Assembly (NCBI RefSeq): GCF_000155595.1
Contig: NZ_DS989905.1
Coordinates: forward strand, 141,890-205,889
DNA length: 64,000 nucleotides
From: Synechococcus sp. PCC 7335
GTDB lineage: Bacteria > Cyanobacteriota > Cyanobacteriia > Phormidesmidales > Phormidesmidaceae
Reading direction: 5' to 3'
Below are positions 30,209 to 41,987 of this stretch, one piece after another. A program made the position numbers and the translations under genes. A model generated the notes under the pieces. The model saw only the letters and a list, made by a program, of their open reading frames with translations. It ran no database searches and was not told the origin of the DNA. Each line of letters opens with the position of its first letter. The stretch's first letter is position 1.

Positions 30209-30832
30209 ATGAAAGTATCGGATATTATGACAACCGACGTGGTCACCATTCGTAGTTCGGCAACGGTCGCAAAAGCCGCTACCCTAATGCGCCAAAAGGG
30301 CGTTCATGCACTGGTAGTAGAGCGCACAGATGAATTGGATGCTTATGGCATTGTTGCCATTGGCGACATTGTGGGTCAGGTGATTGCCTTTGGCCGTGAT
30401 CCCAATCAGATACGGGTGTACGAGATTATGTCTAAGCCCTGCGTTGTGCTCAATCCGAGTCTAAGAGTCGAGTATGCGGCGCGTTTGCTCACGCAATCTA
30501 ACCTTCACAGTGCGCCAGTCATTCAGTCTGAGCTACTGGGCATTTTGTCCGTTTCTGATATTTTAGAGCGCGGTAGCTCGATAGAAAATCCACGCGAGCT
30601 GTTGCTAGTCGGCGAGATCGAGGCACTCTCTGAGGCGGCAGAGCTGGTGTGCGAAGATAAAGGGCCAAATTCTACCGCTTGCGCCCAAGCTTGGGCACGA
30701 GTCGATGCGCTACAGGCAGAGCTAGCCCATCAGCATTCTGTATCGCTCGATCATGTGGCCTCTGAGCTATTTTACGAAGACTATCCAGAAGCCTTTGTGG
30801 ACAGAGAGTACGATGCCTGGTGCAGTGGCTAA
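30209..30832 (+). CDS. CBS-domain protein with C-terminal CP12-like domain
   Basis: The start at 30209 has TAGGAGA upstream and gives about 207 residues. Residues ~1-125 are a paired CBS domain (VSDIMTTDVVTIRSSATVAK; MSKPCVVLNPSLRVEYAARL; LGILSVSDIL), which senses adenine nucleotides. Residues ~138-207 resemble CP12: a Cys pair around LVCEDKGPNSTACAQAWARV, then DALQAELAHQ and a YEDYPEAF segment with one final Cys. CP12 is a disordered redox switch that clamps GAPDH and phosphoribulokinase of the Calvin cycle in the dark. The second CP12 Cys pair looks incomplete (a single Cys near the end). CBS-CP12 fusions are known only in cyanobacteria to my knowledge. It is divergent from hoxEF. Confidence 0.85.
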   Translation: MKVSDIMTTDVVTIRSSATVAKAATLMRQKGVHALVVERTDELDAYGIVAIGDIVGQVIAFGRDPNQIRVYEIMSKPCVVLNPSLRVEYAARLLTQSNLHSAPVIQSELLGILSVSDILERGSSIENPRELLLVGEIEALSEAAELVCEDKGPNSTACAQAWARVDALQAELAHQHSVSLDHVASELFYEDYPEAFVDREYDAWCSG

Positions 30833-30902
30833 AACTCTTCACAAGTCTCTCAACATTGATGACTATTCTGTAGATAAAGACAGAAAGCAGTAGAGGAGCG
30901 CT

Positions 30903-31133
30903 ATGACCACACAGCTCAGACCAAGAGTTTATACCCTTGATATGCTTCGTGATGAGGCTCGTGCCTTAGTCGATCGACATATCGTTGATCGGCAGCAGCC
31001 GATTCACGCACTTTGCCGATTTTTGCCCGACGAAGGCTGGAAGTGCATTGAAGTCGCACTAGAAGAAGACGAGTTTTTGCTGCGCGATCGCATTATCGAT
31101 CTGCTTGCAAAAGAGACTTGGGAAGAAGATTAA
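30903..31133 (+). CDS. DUF4327-family small protein
   Basis: The 76-residue protein matches the DUF4327 pattern I know from cyanobacteria: LRDEARALVDRHIVDRQQPI, then CRFLPDEGWKCIEVALEEDE and LLRDRIIDLL. Function is unknown; relatives are small acidic cytoplasmic proteins. It lies 70 bp after the CBS-CP12 gene on the same strand and is probably co-transcribed. GAGGAG appears just before the ATG. Confidence 0.8.
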   Translation: MTTQLRPRVYTLDMLRDEARALVDRHIVDRQQPIHALCRFLPDEGWKCIEVALEEDEFLLRDRIIDLLAKETWEED

Positions 31134-31193
31134 CGTAACGTTCTTTCAGCTCCGTTCAATCGACTAGTCAATCTGCGGAGTATAGCTATTTCT

Positions 31194-33712
<2,519 letters not shown>

Positions 33713-33720
33713 GTGCCGCT

Positions 33721-34128
33721 ATGAGCCAGCTGACTGCCATGAACTTACAAATTACCTTGCCTCACCATCTACTTTTAGAAAAAAGGATCAAGAGGCTATT
33801 GGCTGAGGGTGTACATGGCTCATTTGGGCTACGACCTAATCACCTTGACTGCCTATCTATCTTGCAGCCAGGCATCTTCGTATACGAGGCTTTAGATGGT
33901 GTAGAACATTACCTTGGTGTGGGGTCAGGAATGCTGGTAAAGCAAGGCAGCCGGGTATTTGTTTCGGCCTCGAACGCAGTTCCGGGCGATGATTTAGCGC
34001 AGTTACAACAGGCGGTAGCAAAGCAGTTTAACCAGCTAGATGAGCAGGCTCGGCTAGTGGAATCAGCCCTAGCCCGACTGGAATCAGGATTAGCTCGCCA
34101 CTTTAGCATTTTGGTAGAAGGAACCTAA
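33721..34128 (+). CDS. atpC: N-ATPase subunit epsilon
   Basis: This 135-residue protein, 8 bp after atpD, has the N-terminal beta-sandwich of F-type epsilon (MNLQITLPHHLLLEKRIKRL; SFGLRPNHLDCLSILQPG) and a C-terminal helical hairpin. It is shorter on regulatory features than house-keeping epsilon and typical of N-ATPases. It would couple the rotor c-ring to gamma and regulate hydrolysis. Position and length support the call more strongly than single motifs. Confidence 0.85.
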   Translation: MSQLTAMNLQITLPHHLLLEKRIKRLLAEGVHGSFGLRPNHLDCLSILQPGIFVYEALDGVEHYLGVGSGMLVKQGSRVFVSASNAVPGDDLAQLQQAVAKQFNQLDEQARLVESALARLESGLARHFSILVEGT

Positions 34129-34132
34129 AGAG

Positions 34133-34438
34133 ATGAAGCCAGAGCACCCTCACCGTCAGCGACAGAAAGAAGATTTTCTCAAGAAGATTTCAAGAAAATC
34201 ACAGCGCAAGCTAAAAGCGCAGCGCAGTCGCAGCCAAGCGTGGATAGGCATGAGAATGTTTGGCCTGGTCGGCTGGGCTGTCAGCATCCCTACACTCATA
34301 GGCATTGCTCTGGGCGTATGGATCGATCGCCAAGTTCAAAGTCAGTATTCCTGGACGCTGATGCTATTGATCGTGGGTATCGCACTAGGGTGCTTTAACG
34401 GTTGGTATTGGATAGAAAAAGAGAGTAAAGGAGATTGA
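34133..34438 (+). CDS. atpQ: N-ATPase accessory protein AtpQ (AtpI-like)
   Basis: The 101-residue protein has a long basic N-terminal tail (KKISRKSQRKLKAQRSRSQ), then two membrane segments (GLVGWAVSIPTLIGIALGVW and WTLMLLIVGIALGCFNGWYW). This is the layout of AtpI-like proteins that help assemble the c-ring. It follows atpC by 4 bp and precedes atpR. The symbol follows the published N-ATPase gene order. Confidence 0.8.
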   Translation: MKPEHPHRQRQKEDFLKKISRKSQRKLKAQRSRSQAWIGMRMFGLVGWAVSIPTLIGIALGVWIDRQVQSQYSWTLMLLIVGIALGCFNGWYWIEKESKGD

Positions 34439-34497
34439 ATTTAGGCTATTGGAGAATCACGGACAGGGGGAAGGAGACGGATAGATGGGAGGTCTAG

Positions 34498-34836
34498 ATG
34501 ATCAGTGTGATCGTGCTGTGGTTAGTCGGCTTAGGGCTAGGCGGTCTCTATTTTGGTGGACTGTGGATGACCCTGCGTCGACTGCCTCGGTGGCATCACC
34601 CTTTTCTAGCCATGGGGCTCAGCTTGCTGTGTCGGCTGGTTGTACTACTCGGAATGGGTGGCCTGTTTTTACGGTATCCAATCGCCTCTCCTTTTCAGAC
34701 TGTGCTGACTATCAGCTTCGGGGTATGGCTCAGTCGAATGATGCTAATCTCTGCGGCGCTGTCAATCTCAAAGAGATCAGTATCGAAGGGATTAGTCTTA
34801 AAGAGTGACGAAGTCAAGAAAGTGTTGGATGCATAG
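34498..34836 (+). CDS. atpR: N-ATPase accessory protein AtpR
   Basis: A 112-residue protein with about three hydrophobic helices (VIVLWLVGLGLGGLYFGGLW; HPFLAMGLSLLCRLVVLLGM; VLTISFGVWLSRMMLISAAL) and an Arg in the second, matching AtpR of N-ATPases, which is proposed to handle ions or c-ring assembly. In other genomes atpB follows directly; here the operon breaks after atpR and 17.8 kb of unrelated genes intervene. The last residues (KSDEVKKVLDA) are hydrophilic and may have been altered at the junction. Confidence 0.8.
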   Translation: MISVIVLWLVGLGLGGLYFGGLWMTLRRLPRWHHPFLAMGLSLLCRLVVLLGMGGLFLRYPIASPFQTVLTISFGVWLSRMMLISAALSISKRSVSKGLVLKSDEVKKVLDA

Positions 34837-35682
34837 GTGTATATAAGAAAAGCTATCGTGACTTGGAGAGTGCGCTACAGACTTAGGGTCAGCGGTTGAC
34901 TCCGCCACCTATGAGCAATTTTTGATAGTAATTAGAACAATACAATAATTCACTGACACTATCGGTGACAACGTTAGTGTCTTGCTTACGAAAACATCAT
35001 AGATCAACCCGTGCTAGTTTTGGCCTAGCCAGCAGCATGATCCTCGTCACAACAAAGTTGAAGATATGCTCATAGTCTGCTACAACCTTTCCGTAGACAG
35101 GAATGTAGCTCATATACTTCAGCCTATCTTCTCAACTATTGCGCGATCGCTTTTTCCCTTTCTTACGTTTCATCAAATTTTATTGGAATGTTCACACAAC
35201 TCCTCCCCATCATTCGGTATGTTGGACTTATCAGGGAAGCGATACCGATGGCTGAAGGAGCACTATTGCTTTTGGTTTTCTCTTTTCATCTTTTATACAT
35301 ATGGAAGCTGGCACTGATAGATGCGCGGTAGAGACTCCTTCTTCTCTTACCGTCGGCAGACTATCAGTTTCAACAATCTATTCTTCGTACTGATACAACA
35401 GATGTGCTCGTTGTTACTAAGTGCTGATCTCTGCGATCGCCAACGAGATTACCAACATCAATATGTTCATTCTTACTTTTACTTGAGAGACCTATGCTGA
35501 TGCCGGCTCTTGCTTATATACTTCCGCAGCCCAGACTAGAACTGAGCTGTTCTAGACAGTTCACCGCATGTCGTGATGGTACTACCGCAGGGACGGCGAT
35601 CATAGACGATAGTCCTCCTTAGTGATGTGATTAGGCAGGTGCTACGGGTAGTGGGCGACTGACCCGCGATAGATGAAAGATT
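34837..35682. other. non-coding junction between atpR and RTX cluster
   Basis: I find no supported gene in this 0.85-kb stretch. A short dyad (GACACTA 34955-34961, TAGTGTC 34975-34981) follows atpR and could terminate the upstream half-operon. Two GCGATC-containing octamers occur (near 35141 and 35437). A frame at 35066-35317 has no coding character. Confidence 0.45.
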
Positions 35683-35739
35683 AAAAAACGGCTTGCGTCA
35701 ACAGGCCGCTGTAGTTGTAAACAAAAGGATGATAGCAAA
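35683..35739 (+). repeat. RTX leader repeat, copy 1
   Basis: Fifty-seven bases directly before the RTX gene 1 start are nearly identical to those at 38428 and 45169. They hold a hairpin (CGGCTT...AGGCCG, 35689-35708, with one G-U pair), the invariant GCTGTAGTTGTAAAC block, and a Shine-Dalgarno block AAGGATGATAGCAAA. The hairpin ends exactly 31 nt before the ATG in all three copies. Confidence 0.85.
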
Positions 35740-38382
35740 ATGACTCTTTCAGTACGGTTTAATTTAGTCTCCCTCGATGGCAGCAACGGCTTCGTGCTCA
35801 ATGGCATCGATGAATTTGACAGCTTTGGGAGTTCGGTGAGTAGCGCAGGCGATGTGAATGGCGATGGTCTTGATGACCTTATCATTGGCACCCCTGACGG
35901 CGACCCCAACGGCAGTTCTTCGGGCGAGAGCTATGTAGTGTTTGGCTCAGACGTGGGCTTTGATGACGCTTTTGAGCTTTCTAGCTTGGATGGCAGCAAC
36001 GGCTTCGTACTTACTGGTATCAATGAAGGTGACCGCTCAGGCTTTTCGGTGAGCGGCGCAGGCGATGTGAATGGTGATGGCATCGATGATCTCATCATTG
36101 GTGCAGCTAATGCTAACGAGAGCTATGTGGTGTTTGGTTCTGATGTAGGCTTTGGCCCTACCCTCGAGCTTTCTAGTTTAGATGGCAGCAACGGCTTCGT
36201 ACTTACTGGCATTAATGAGTTCGACAGTTCCGGACGTTCGGTGAGCGGTGCGGGTGATGTCAACGGCGATGGCTTCGATGACCTTGTCATCGGCGCACCT
36301 GGCTCTGACCCTAACGGTAGTGGCTCAGGCGAAAGCTATGTAGTGTTTGGTTCTGATATGAGCGTTGATCCTACTTTCAACTTGTCTAACTTAGACGGTA
36401 GCAACGGCTTTGCGCTCAATGGCATCAATACATTTGACAGCTCTGGACGTTCGGTGAGCGGTGCGGGTGACGTCAACGGCGATGGCTTCGATGACCTTAT
36501 CATCGGCGCACCTGGATCTGACCCTAACGGTAGCGGTTCAGGCGAGAGCTATGTGGTGTTTGGTTCTGATGTAGGCTTTGGCGCTACCCTCGAGCTTTCG
36601 AGCTTGGATGGTAGCAACGGTTTCGTGATTAGTGGTATTGATGCAGGTGATGTCTCTGGTTATTCAGTAAGCGGCGCGGGTGATCTCAACGGCGATGGCT
36701 TCGATGACCTTATCATCGGCGCACCTGGGGAACGTTTTAGGGGGGATACTTCCGGCCAGAGCTATGTAGTGTTTGGCACCGATGCAGGCTTTAGCGCTAC
36801 CCTCAACTCCTCTATGTTGGATGGTAGTAACGGCTTCGTAATTAATGATATCGATGTAGGCGATCGCCTCGGTGATTCGGTGAGTAGCGCGGGCGATATC
36901 AACAGCGATGGCTTCGATGACCTCATCATCGGCGCGCGCCGAGCCGACCCCAACGGTGACGTCTCCGGTGAGAGCTATCTAGTGTTTGGTTCTGATGTAG
37001 GCTTCGGTGCTACCCTCGAGCTTTCTATGTTAGATGAAAGTAGTGGCCTTATTTTTGAGGGCATTGATGCATTTGATAACTCCGGTAGCTCGGTGAGCGG
37101 CGCGGGCGATGTCAATGGTGATGGCATTGATGACTTAATTATTGGTGCATCCAACAAGAGCTATGTGGTGTTTGGCGCTGCTGATATTAAGCCACCCACA
37201 CGTACGCTCTTCGGCACTAATGGCAACGATACGCTTGTCGGGGGCAGGAAAGGAGATATCTTCTTCGGCTTAGCGGGTAACGACTTTCTCTTCGGCGGTA
37301 TCAACAACGACGTGCTAGCTGGAGGCCGGGGGAACGACATTCTCGATGGTGGTCGGGATAAAGACTCGCTTGACGGCGGTGATGGCAACGACATTCTCTT
37401 CGGCGGTGACGGCAAAGACACTCTGACCGGGGGTAGAGGTAACGATACGCTCAACGGCGGTCGGGGCGACGATACGCTTGACGGCGGTCGGGGTCAAGAT
37501 GCTCTCTTCGGCGGTAATGGTAACGACATCCTGATTGGGGGAGCAGATAACGATACGCTTGACGGCGGTGATGGTAACGATACGCTCAAAGGCGGTCGGG
37601 GCAACGATACGCTTGACGGCCGTATAGGCCAAGACGCTCTCTTCGGCAGTAATGGTAACGACATCCTCTTTGGTAGGGGTGGTAACGATACGCTAGATGG
37701 TGGGAATGGCAACGATACGCTAGACGGCGGTGATAGCAATGACCTTCTGAATGGTGGCAAAGGCAGCGATACGCTAGACGGCGGTAACGGCAACGATACG
37801 CTGGACGGTGGCCGGGGCCAAGACGCTCTCTTCGGCGGTAGTGGTGACGACGTCCTGGTTGGGGGAGCAGACAGCGATACGCTAGATGGTGGGAATGGCA
37901 ACGATACGCTAGACGGCGGTGATGGCAACGATACACTGGACGGTGGTCGAGGCAGAAATGCTCTCTTCGGCGGTGATGGTAACGACACCCTCTTTGGCGG
38001 GGTTGACAACGATACGTTAAACGGCGGTGATGGCAACGATACGTTAGACGGCGGTCGGGGCAGCGACATCCTCACGGGCGGTAACGGTAGAGACGTGCTT
38101 CTAGGCGGCGATGGCGACGACACCCTCATCGGTGAGGGCAACAACGATACGCTTACCGGCGGTAACGGTAGAGACACGTTTGTCTTATCAGTTGGTGACG
38201 GCGTTGATACCATCACCGACTTTGACACGAAAGACTTGATTGGCCTAGCCGGCGGACTAGGTATTGGCGACCTCTCCTTTGTCGGCAACGACATTATTGC
38301 TACTGATACCAACGAAGTGCTAGCGACCCTTACTGGCATTGATACGAATAGTTTGAACAACAGTCAGTTCGTACTGGTCTGA
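35740..38382 (+). CDS. FG-GAP seven-blade propeller / RTX Ca2+-binding protein 1
   Basis: This 880-residue acidic protein lacks a classical signal peptide. Residues ~1-485 contain seven repeats of about 65-70 residues, each with [12 protein letters not shown], [20 protein letters not shown] and ESYVVFG. These are FG-GAP blades with Ca2+-binding DxNxDGxDD loops, and seven is the number in integrin-alpha propellers. Residues ~487-805 carry some 30 RTX nonapeptides of the type GGxGNDTLD that bind Ca2+ after export. The C-terminal ~70 residues ([20 protein letters not shown] onward) are the usual RTX cap with a type I secretion signal. It is probably a secreted or surface Ca2+-dependent adhesin. 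No type I exporter is present in the window. Confidence 0.88.
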   Translation: MTLSVRFNLVSLDGSNGFVLNGIDEFDSFGSSVSSAGDVNGDGLDDLIIGTPDGDPNGSSSGESYVVFGSDVGFDDAFELSSLDGSNGFVLTGINEGDRSGFSVSGAGDVNGDGIDDLIIGAANANESYVVFGSDVGFGPTLELSSLDGSNGFVLTGINEFDSSGRSVSGAGDVNGDGFDDLVIGAPGSDPNGSGSGESYVVFGSDMSVDPTFNLSNLDGSNGFALNGINTFDSSGRSVSGAGDVNGDGFDDLIIGAPGSDPNGSGSGESYVVFGSDVGFGATLELSSLDGSNGFVISGIDAGDVSGYSVSGAGDLNGDGFDDLIIGAPGERFRGDTSGQSYVVFGTDAGFSATLNSSMLDGSNGFVINDIDVGDRLGDSVSSAGDINSDGFDDLIIGARRADPNGDVSGESYLVFGSDVGFGATLELSMLDESSGLIFEGIDAFDNSGSSVSGAGDVNGDGIDDLIIGASNKSYVVFGAADIKPPTRTLFGTNGNDTLVGGRKGDIFFGLAGNDFLFGGINNDVLAGGRGNDILDGGRDKDSLDGGDGNDILFGGDGKDTLTGGRGNDTLNGGRGDDTLDGGRGQDALFGGNGNDILIGGADNDTLDGGDGNDTLKGGRGNDTLDGRIGQDALFGSNGNDILFGRGGNDTLDGGNGNDTLDGGDSNDLLNGGKGSDTLDGGNGNDTLDGGRGQDALFGGSGDDVLVGGADSDTLDGGNGNDTLDGGDGNDTLDGGRGRNALFGGDGNDTLFGGVDNDTLNGGDGNDTLDGGRGSDILTGGNGRDVLLGGDGDDTLIGEGNNDTLTGGNGRDTFVLSVGDGVDTITDFDTKDLIGLAGGLGIGDLSFVGNDIIATDTNEVLATLTGIDTNSLNNSQFVLV

Positions 38383-38427
38383 GCACCTTTAGCCTAGGCT
38401 CAGGCCCACTCGAATATCTTGAATATG

Positions 38428-38484
38428 GAAAAACGGCCTGCGTCAATAGGCCGCTGTAGTTGTAAACAAAAGGATGATAGCAAA
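38428..38484 (+). repeat. RTX leader repeat, copy 2
   Basis: Copy of the leader at 35683. Its hairpin (CGGCCT at 38434-38439, AGGCCG at 38448-38453) is fully Watson-Crick paired. The 31-nt distance to the ATG and the Shine-Dalgarno block match copy 1. Confidence 0.85.
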
Positions 38485-40701
38485 ATGGCTTTTCCAGCAC
38501 AGTTTGATTTAAGCTCTCTCTATGGTGGTAACGGCTTTGTACTCAACGGGATCGATGGAGGCGATCGCTCTGGTCTTTCAGTGAGTGATGCCGGTGACAT
38601 CAATGGTGATGGCTTCGATGACCTGATTATTAGTGCACCCAATGCTGACCCTGATAGTCGTTCCTCGGGCGAGAGCTATGTCGTGTTTGGTACCAATGCC
38701 GGCTTTGGTGCTGCTATAGATCTATCAGGTTTAAATGGTAGTAACGGTTTTGTACTCAATGGCGTTGACGAATTTGACTCTTCCGGTCGTTCGGTAAGCA
38801 GCGCGGGTGACGTCAACGGCGATGGTTTTGATGATCTAATTATTGGTGCGCCTTACGCCGATCCTAGCGGCGATGGTTCAGGTGAGAGCTATGTCGTGTT
38901 TGGTACCGACGTGGGCTTTGATGCTGTTCTAGATCTATCAGATCTAGACGGTAGTAACGGTTTTGTGCTCAGCGGCATTGATGCAGGTGACCATTCCGGT
39001 CGATCGGTAAGCAGCGCGGGCGACGTCAACGGCGATGGTTTTGATGATCTAATTATTGGTGCGCCTTACGCCGATCCTAACGGCGATGATTCAGGTGAGA
39101 GTTATGTCGTGTTTGGTACCGACGTGGGTTTTGATGCTGTCTTTGAGCTCTCTAGCTTGGATGGGAGCAATGGCTTTGTACTCAAAGGCATTGGTGGATT
39201 CTACTACTCTTCTGGATATTCGGTGAGCAACGCTGGAGATGTCAACGGCGATGGCTTCGATGATGTGATTATTGGCTCATATAACAATAACGGTGACACT
39301 TATGTCGTGTTTGGTACGGACGTGGGCTTTGATGCTGCCTTCGAGCTCTCTAGCTTGGATGGGAGCAACGGCTTCGGGTTTATTGGCAACGACTTTGACT
39401 TTTCTGGTCGTTCGGCAAGTGGTGCAGGCGACATTAACGGTGACGGCTTCGACGATGTAATTATCAACGCTCCTACCGCCATATATGGTGCCTCTTATAA
39501 CGTTTCCTACGCTGGCACTAACTACGTTGTATTTGGCAGCGATTCAGGCTTTAGTCCGCTCCTCAGACCCAATAGCTTAGATGGTAGCAACGGTTTTATC
39601 ATCGAAGGTACCAAGGTCTACAGCGAATCTGGATTTTCGGTAAGCGGAGCAGGTGATTTCAATGGCGATGGCTTCGATGACCTGATTATTGGGGCGCCCT
39701 ATACCAGTACCGGTGCTTATGTTGTCGAGAAAGGCGACGAGCCAGGCGAGAGCTATGTAGTGTTTGGTACTGATGCAGGCTTTGGCGCTGTCTTCGAACT
39801 CTCTAGCATAGATGGCAGCAACGGCTTTGTACTCACAGGTATTGATACAGACGATAGCTCCGGATTTTCGGTAAGCGGAGCAGGCGATATCAACGGTGAT
39901 GGCTTCGATGACCTAATTGTCGGTGCGCCTTACGCCGATCCTAACGGCTCTGGGTCAGGCGAAAGCTATGTGGTGTTTGGCGCTGCTGATATTGACTCAA
40001 ACACATCTACGCGCTTCGGTACTAACGGCAACGATACGCTCATCGGTGGGAAAAACAAAGACATCTTGTTCGGCCTAGCAGGGAACGACTTTCTCGATGG
40101 CAGCAACGGCGACGATACGCTCGATGGCGGTCGAGGGAGAGACACTCTCTTCGGTGGCAATGGTAACGACACCCTCATCGGTAGGGCGGATAACGATACG
40201 CTTGATGGTGGCAAAGGCAACGATACACTTGATGGTGGCAAAGGCAACGATACACTTGATGGTGGCCGGGGTAGAGATGTTCTCTTTGGTGGCAATGGTA
40301 ACGACACCCTCATCGGTAGGGCGGATAACGATACGCTTGATGGTGGCAAAGGCAACGATTTGCTAGACGGGGGGCGGGGTAACGACTTGCTTACAGGTGG
40401 TAGCGGTAGAGACTTCCTGCTCGGCAACGACGGTGACGACACCATCGTCGGTGGGGGCAACAACGATACGCTTACGGGCGGTAACGGTAGAGATACGTTC
40501 GTCCTATCGCTGGGTAACGGTATTGACACCATCACGGACTTTGACACCAAAGACCTGATTGGCCTAACGGGCGGACTCAGTCTCGGCGCACTCTCCTTTA
40601 TTGGCAGTGACATCTTGATCTCCGATACCAGCGAGGTGCTAGCCACCCTTACTGGTATCGATACGACCAGCTTGAACAGTAGCCGGTTTGTGCCGGTCTA
40701 A
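38485..40701 (+). CDS. FG-GAP seven-blade propeller / RTX Ca2+-binding protein 2
   Basis: I set the start at 38485 ([11 protein letters not shown]). The frame is open to 38419, but the shared leader places its Shine-Dalgarno block just before 38485. The 738-residue protein again has seven FG-GAP blades (residues ~1-510), some diverged, for example blade 5 with [14 protein letters not shown] shorter RTX region (~511-665) and the same C-terminal cap follow. It is a tandem paralogue of the preceding gene, 102 bp downstream. A strong hairpin terminator follows it. Confidence 0.88.
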   Translation: MAFPAQFDLSSLYGGNGFVLNGIDGGDRSGLSVSDAGDINGDGFDDLIISAPNADPDSRSSGESYVVFGTNAGFGAAIDLSGLNGSNGFVLNGVDEFDSSGRSVSSAGDVNGDGFDDLIIGAPYADPSGDGSGESYVVFGTDVGFDAVLDLSDLDGSNGFVLSGIDAGDHSGRSVSSAGDVNGDGFDDLIIGAPYADPNGDDSGESYVVFGTDVGFDAVFELSSLDGSNGFVLKGIGGFYYSSGYSVSNAGDVNGDGFDDVIIGSYNNNGDTYVVFGTDVGFDAAFELSSLDGSNGFGFIGNDFDFSGRSASGAGDINGDGFDDVIINAPTAIYGASYNVSYAGTNYVVFGSDSGFSPLLRPNSLDGSNGFIIEGTKVYSESGFSVSGAGDFNGDGFDDLIIGAPYTSTGAYVVEKGDEPGESYVVFGTDAGFGAVFELSSIDGSNGFVLTGIDTDDSSGFSVSGAGDINGDGFDDLIVGAPYADPNGSGSGESYVVFGAADIDSNTSTRFGTNGNDTLIGGKNKDILFGLAGNDFLDGSNGDDTLDGGRGRDTLFGGNGNDTLIGRADNDTLDGGKGNDTLDGGKGNDTLDGGRGRDVLFGGNGNDTLIGRADNDTLDGGKGNDLLDGGRGNDLLTGGSGRDFLLGNDGDDTIVGGGNNDTLTGGNGRDTFVLSLGNGIDTITDFDTKDLIGLTGGLSLGALSFIGSDILISDTSEVLATLTGIDTTSLNSSRFVPV

Positions 40702-40734
40702 GAATGTGGTGTTGAGGTTGATCGCACGACTCTA

Positions 40735-40774
40735 TTTATCAGGCGACAGCTATCTTAAGTTGTCGCCTGATAAA
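40735..40774. terminator. 14-bp perfect hairpin after RTX gene 2
   Basis: The arms TTTATCAGGCGACA and TGTCGCCTGATAAA pair perfectly around a 12-nt loop. It sits 33 bp past the stop codon, with an A/T-rich stem base, and is a likely intrinsic terminator although the U tract is short. Confidence 0.65.
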
Positions 40775-40821
40775 GCAATGCCGCCGCTGTACCATCACCC
40801 TATAGATAACTAGGAGAAAGC

Positions 40822-41125
40822 ATGGCAAATCCAGAAACCGCTACAACTGCTTTCATGCACCCTTGGACAGCACACTACGCAAAGCTCATTGCGATCGCAC
40901 TCATCTATAGCGCAATGGTTCACCTGGGCAATATTGCCGGACTTACAGGAACACCCTAGCTATCAACCCCTATGGCACTAGATAAATATCACACGCTTGA
41001 TTCTCAATGTCGTAGCAGCAACCAGTCTGTGGCGAGGGTTTTCCTTATCTATGTGGTTGTATTTAACGATGTTGTTATATTTCATTTTGTGTCGTATATC
41101 TAGTTCTGTTGCAAGAAGCTATTGA
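40822..41125 (+). pseudogene. degraded duplicate of the 133-residue membrane protein at 52018
   Basis: From the ATG at 40822 the sequence matches the gene at 52018 closely (MANPETATTAFMHPWTA, then KLIAIALIYSAMVHLGNIAG) for 45 codons. It then meets TAG where the intact copy has TGG (Trp). Similarity continues for about 165 more bases with small indels and then fades. The ~45 bp upstream also match the upstream region of the intact copy (TGCCGCC...ATCAC.CTAT...TAGGAGAA). One copy therefore lies near each end of the interval that carries RTX gene 3 and the exporter. Confidence 0.8.
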
Positions 41126-41987
41126 AGGATGAAAGGCTCCACTGTTCATTCTTGGTTGTGTAGCAACTCCGAAAATTTGGTTACGGAGATCTGTCTCATG
41201 ACATATTCTTTATCAGTATCTTGAATTTACTCCTCCCGAACTATATTCATCACCTGATAGCCTTTGATAGTCCACCGATCTGTACTGTATTAAATGAGCC
41301 CAACCCTAGGTCGGACTTGACACGACGCTTTATGACTCTATGGTCTTACTCTACCGTAATTATTCAGATACTTGCTCTGCCGAGTTTCTGTTGTTTCAGG
41401 CAGAGCTTCATCAGTTTTCAGGTGTGATCGCGCGGTCGCTGACTTGGCGGTTCGCAAGTGGATAGGCTGCTAAACCTCTTTCATAATTCAGTATGGATTT
41501 AACGACCTGATAGTGTTTGGTTGAACTTATGATTATGGTCTATCTTATTCAAACATGAAGAACAATCAGGCTTGATTTCCTCATATGATCCTCAGCCTTT
41601 TTGCCTACTTTTGAATTGTAAGCAAGACCAGAGCGCTAAGCAAAGATGCTTATGAGTCTCTCAATCAGCCTTTACACGGCCGAATCTACTGCGCCGACCA
41701 AGACAACAGAGTCCTGCTGAGCGCAGGCTAGGCTATTCCTATAAGGACAGAACCTTGATGCTTGCTGGCTCTCAAAGGATGTTGAAGAGTGTATAAGCCG
41801 CTGCATCATACTTTTAATCTCATTGGTTGCATTTTCGACAGCATATAGCGTCGTGTGTTGTTCTTTATCTATACATAGCTCCTTCTTGGAAATGTAACTG
41901 AGATGTGCATCAGAATACGACTCTATGCTGACTGCAGCCGCATGACTGTAAATACAACGGAACTTTTGAAATTTTAGGAGAACAGAA
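41126..41987. other. long non-coding stretch upstream of RTX gene 3
   Basis: The 862 bases lack a credible gene; short frames at 41221 (+) and 41672 (-) have no coding character. No leader repeat of the type in front of RTX genes 1 and 2 is present. The start of RTX gene 3 is preceded by TTTTAGGAGAACAGAA, a normal ribosome-binding site. Confidence 0.5.

Noticed and set aside
35066-35317. 83-residue plus-strand frame after atpR
   Set aside because: Composition rich in Cys, Phe and Ser without domain pattern; likely chance.
37200-38160. Regular DNA repeats considered as a CRISPR array
   Set aside because: The repeats are 27-bp coding units of RTX nonapeptides without unique spacers; translation explains the periodicity.
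37161-38360. Long minus-strand frames rich in SVSLPLPP repeats (also at 39966-40646 and 44078-45076)
   Set aside because: They are complements of the RTX nonapeptide codons; repeat DNA keeps the opposite frame open. The RTX frame has the meaningful motifs.
41221-41427. 68-residue plus-strand frame between RTX genes 2 and 3
   Set aside because: No ribosome-binding site and no recognisable fold; the region looks non-coding.
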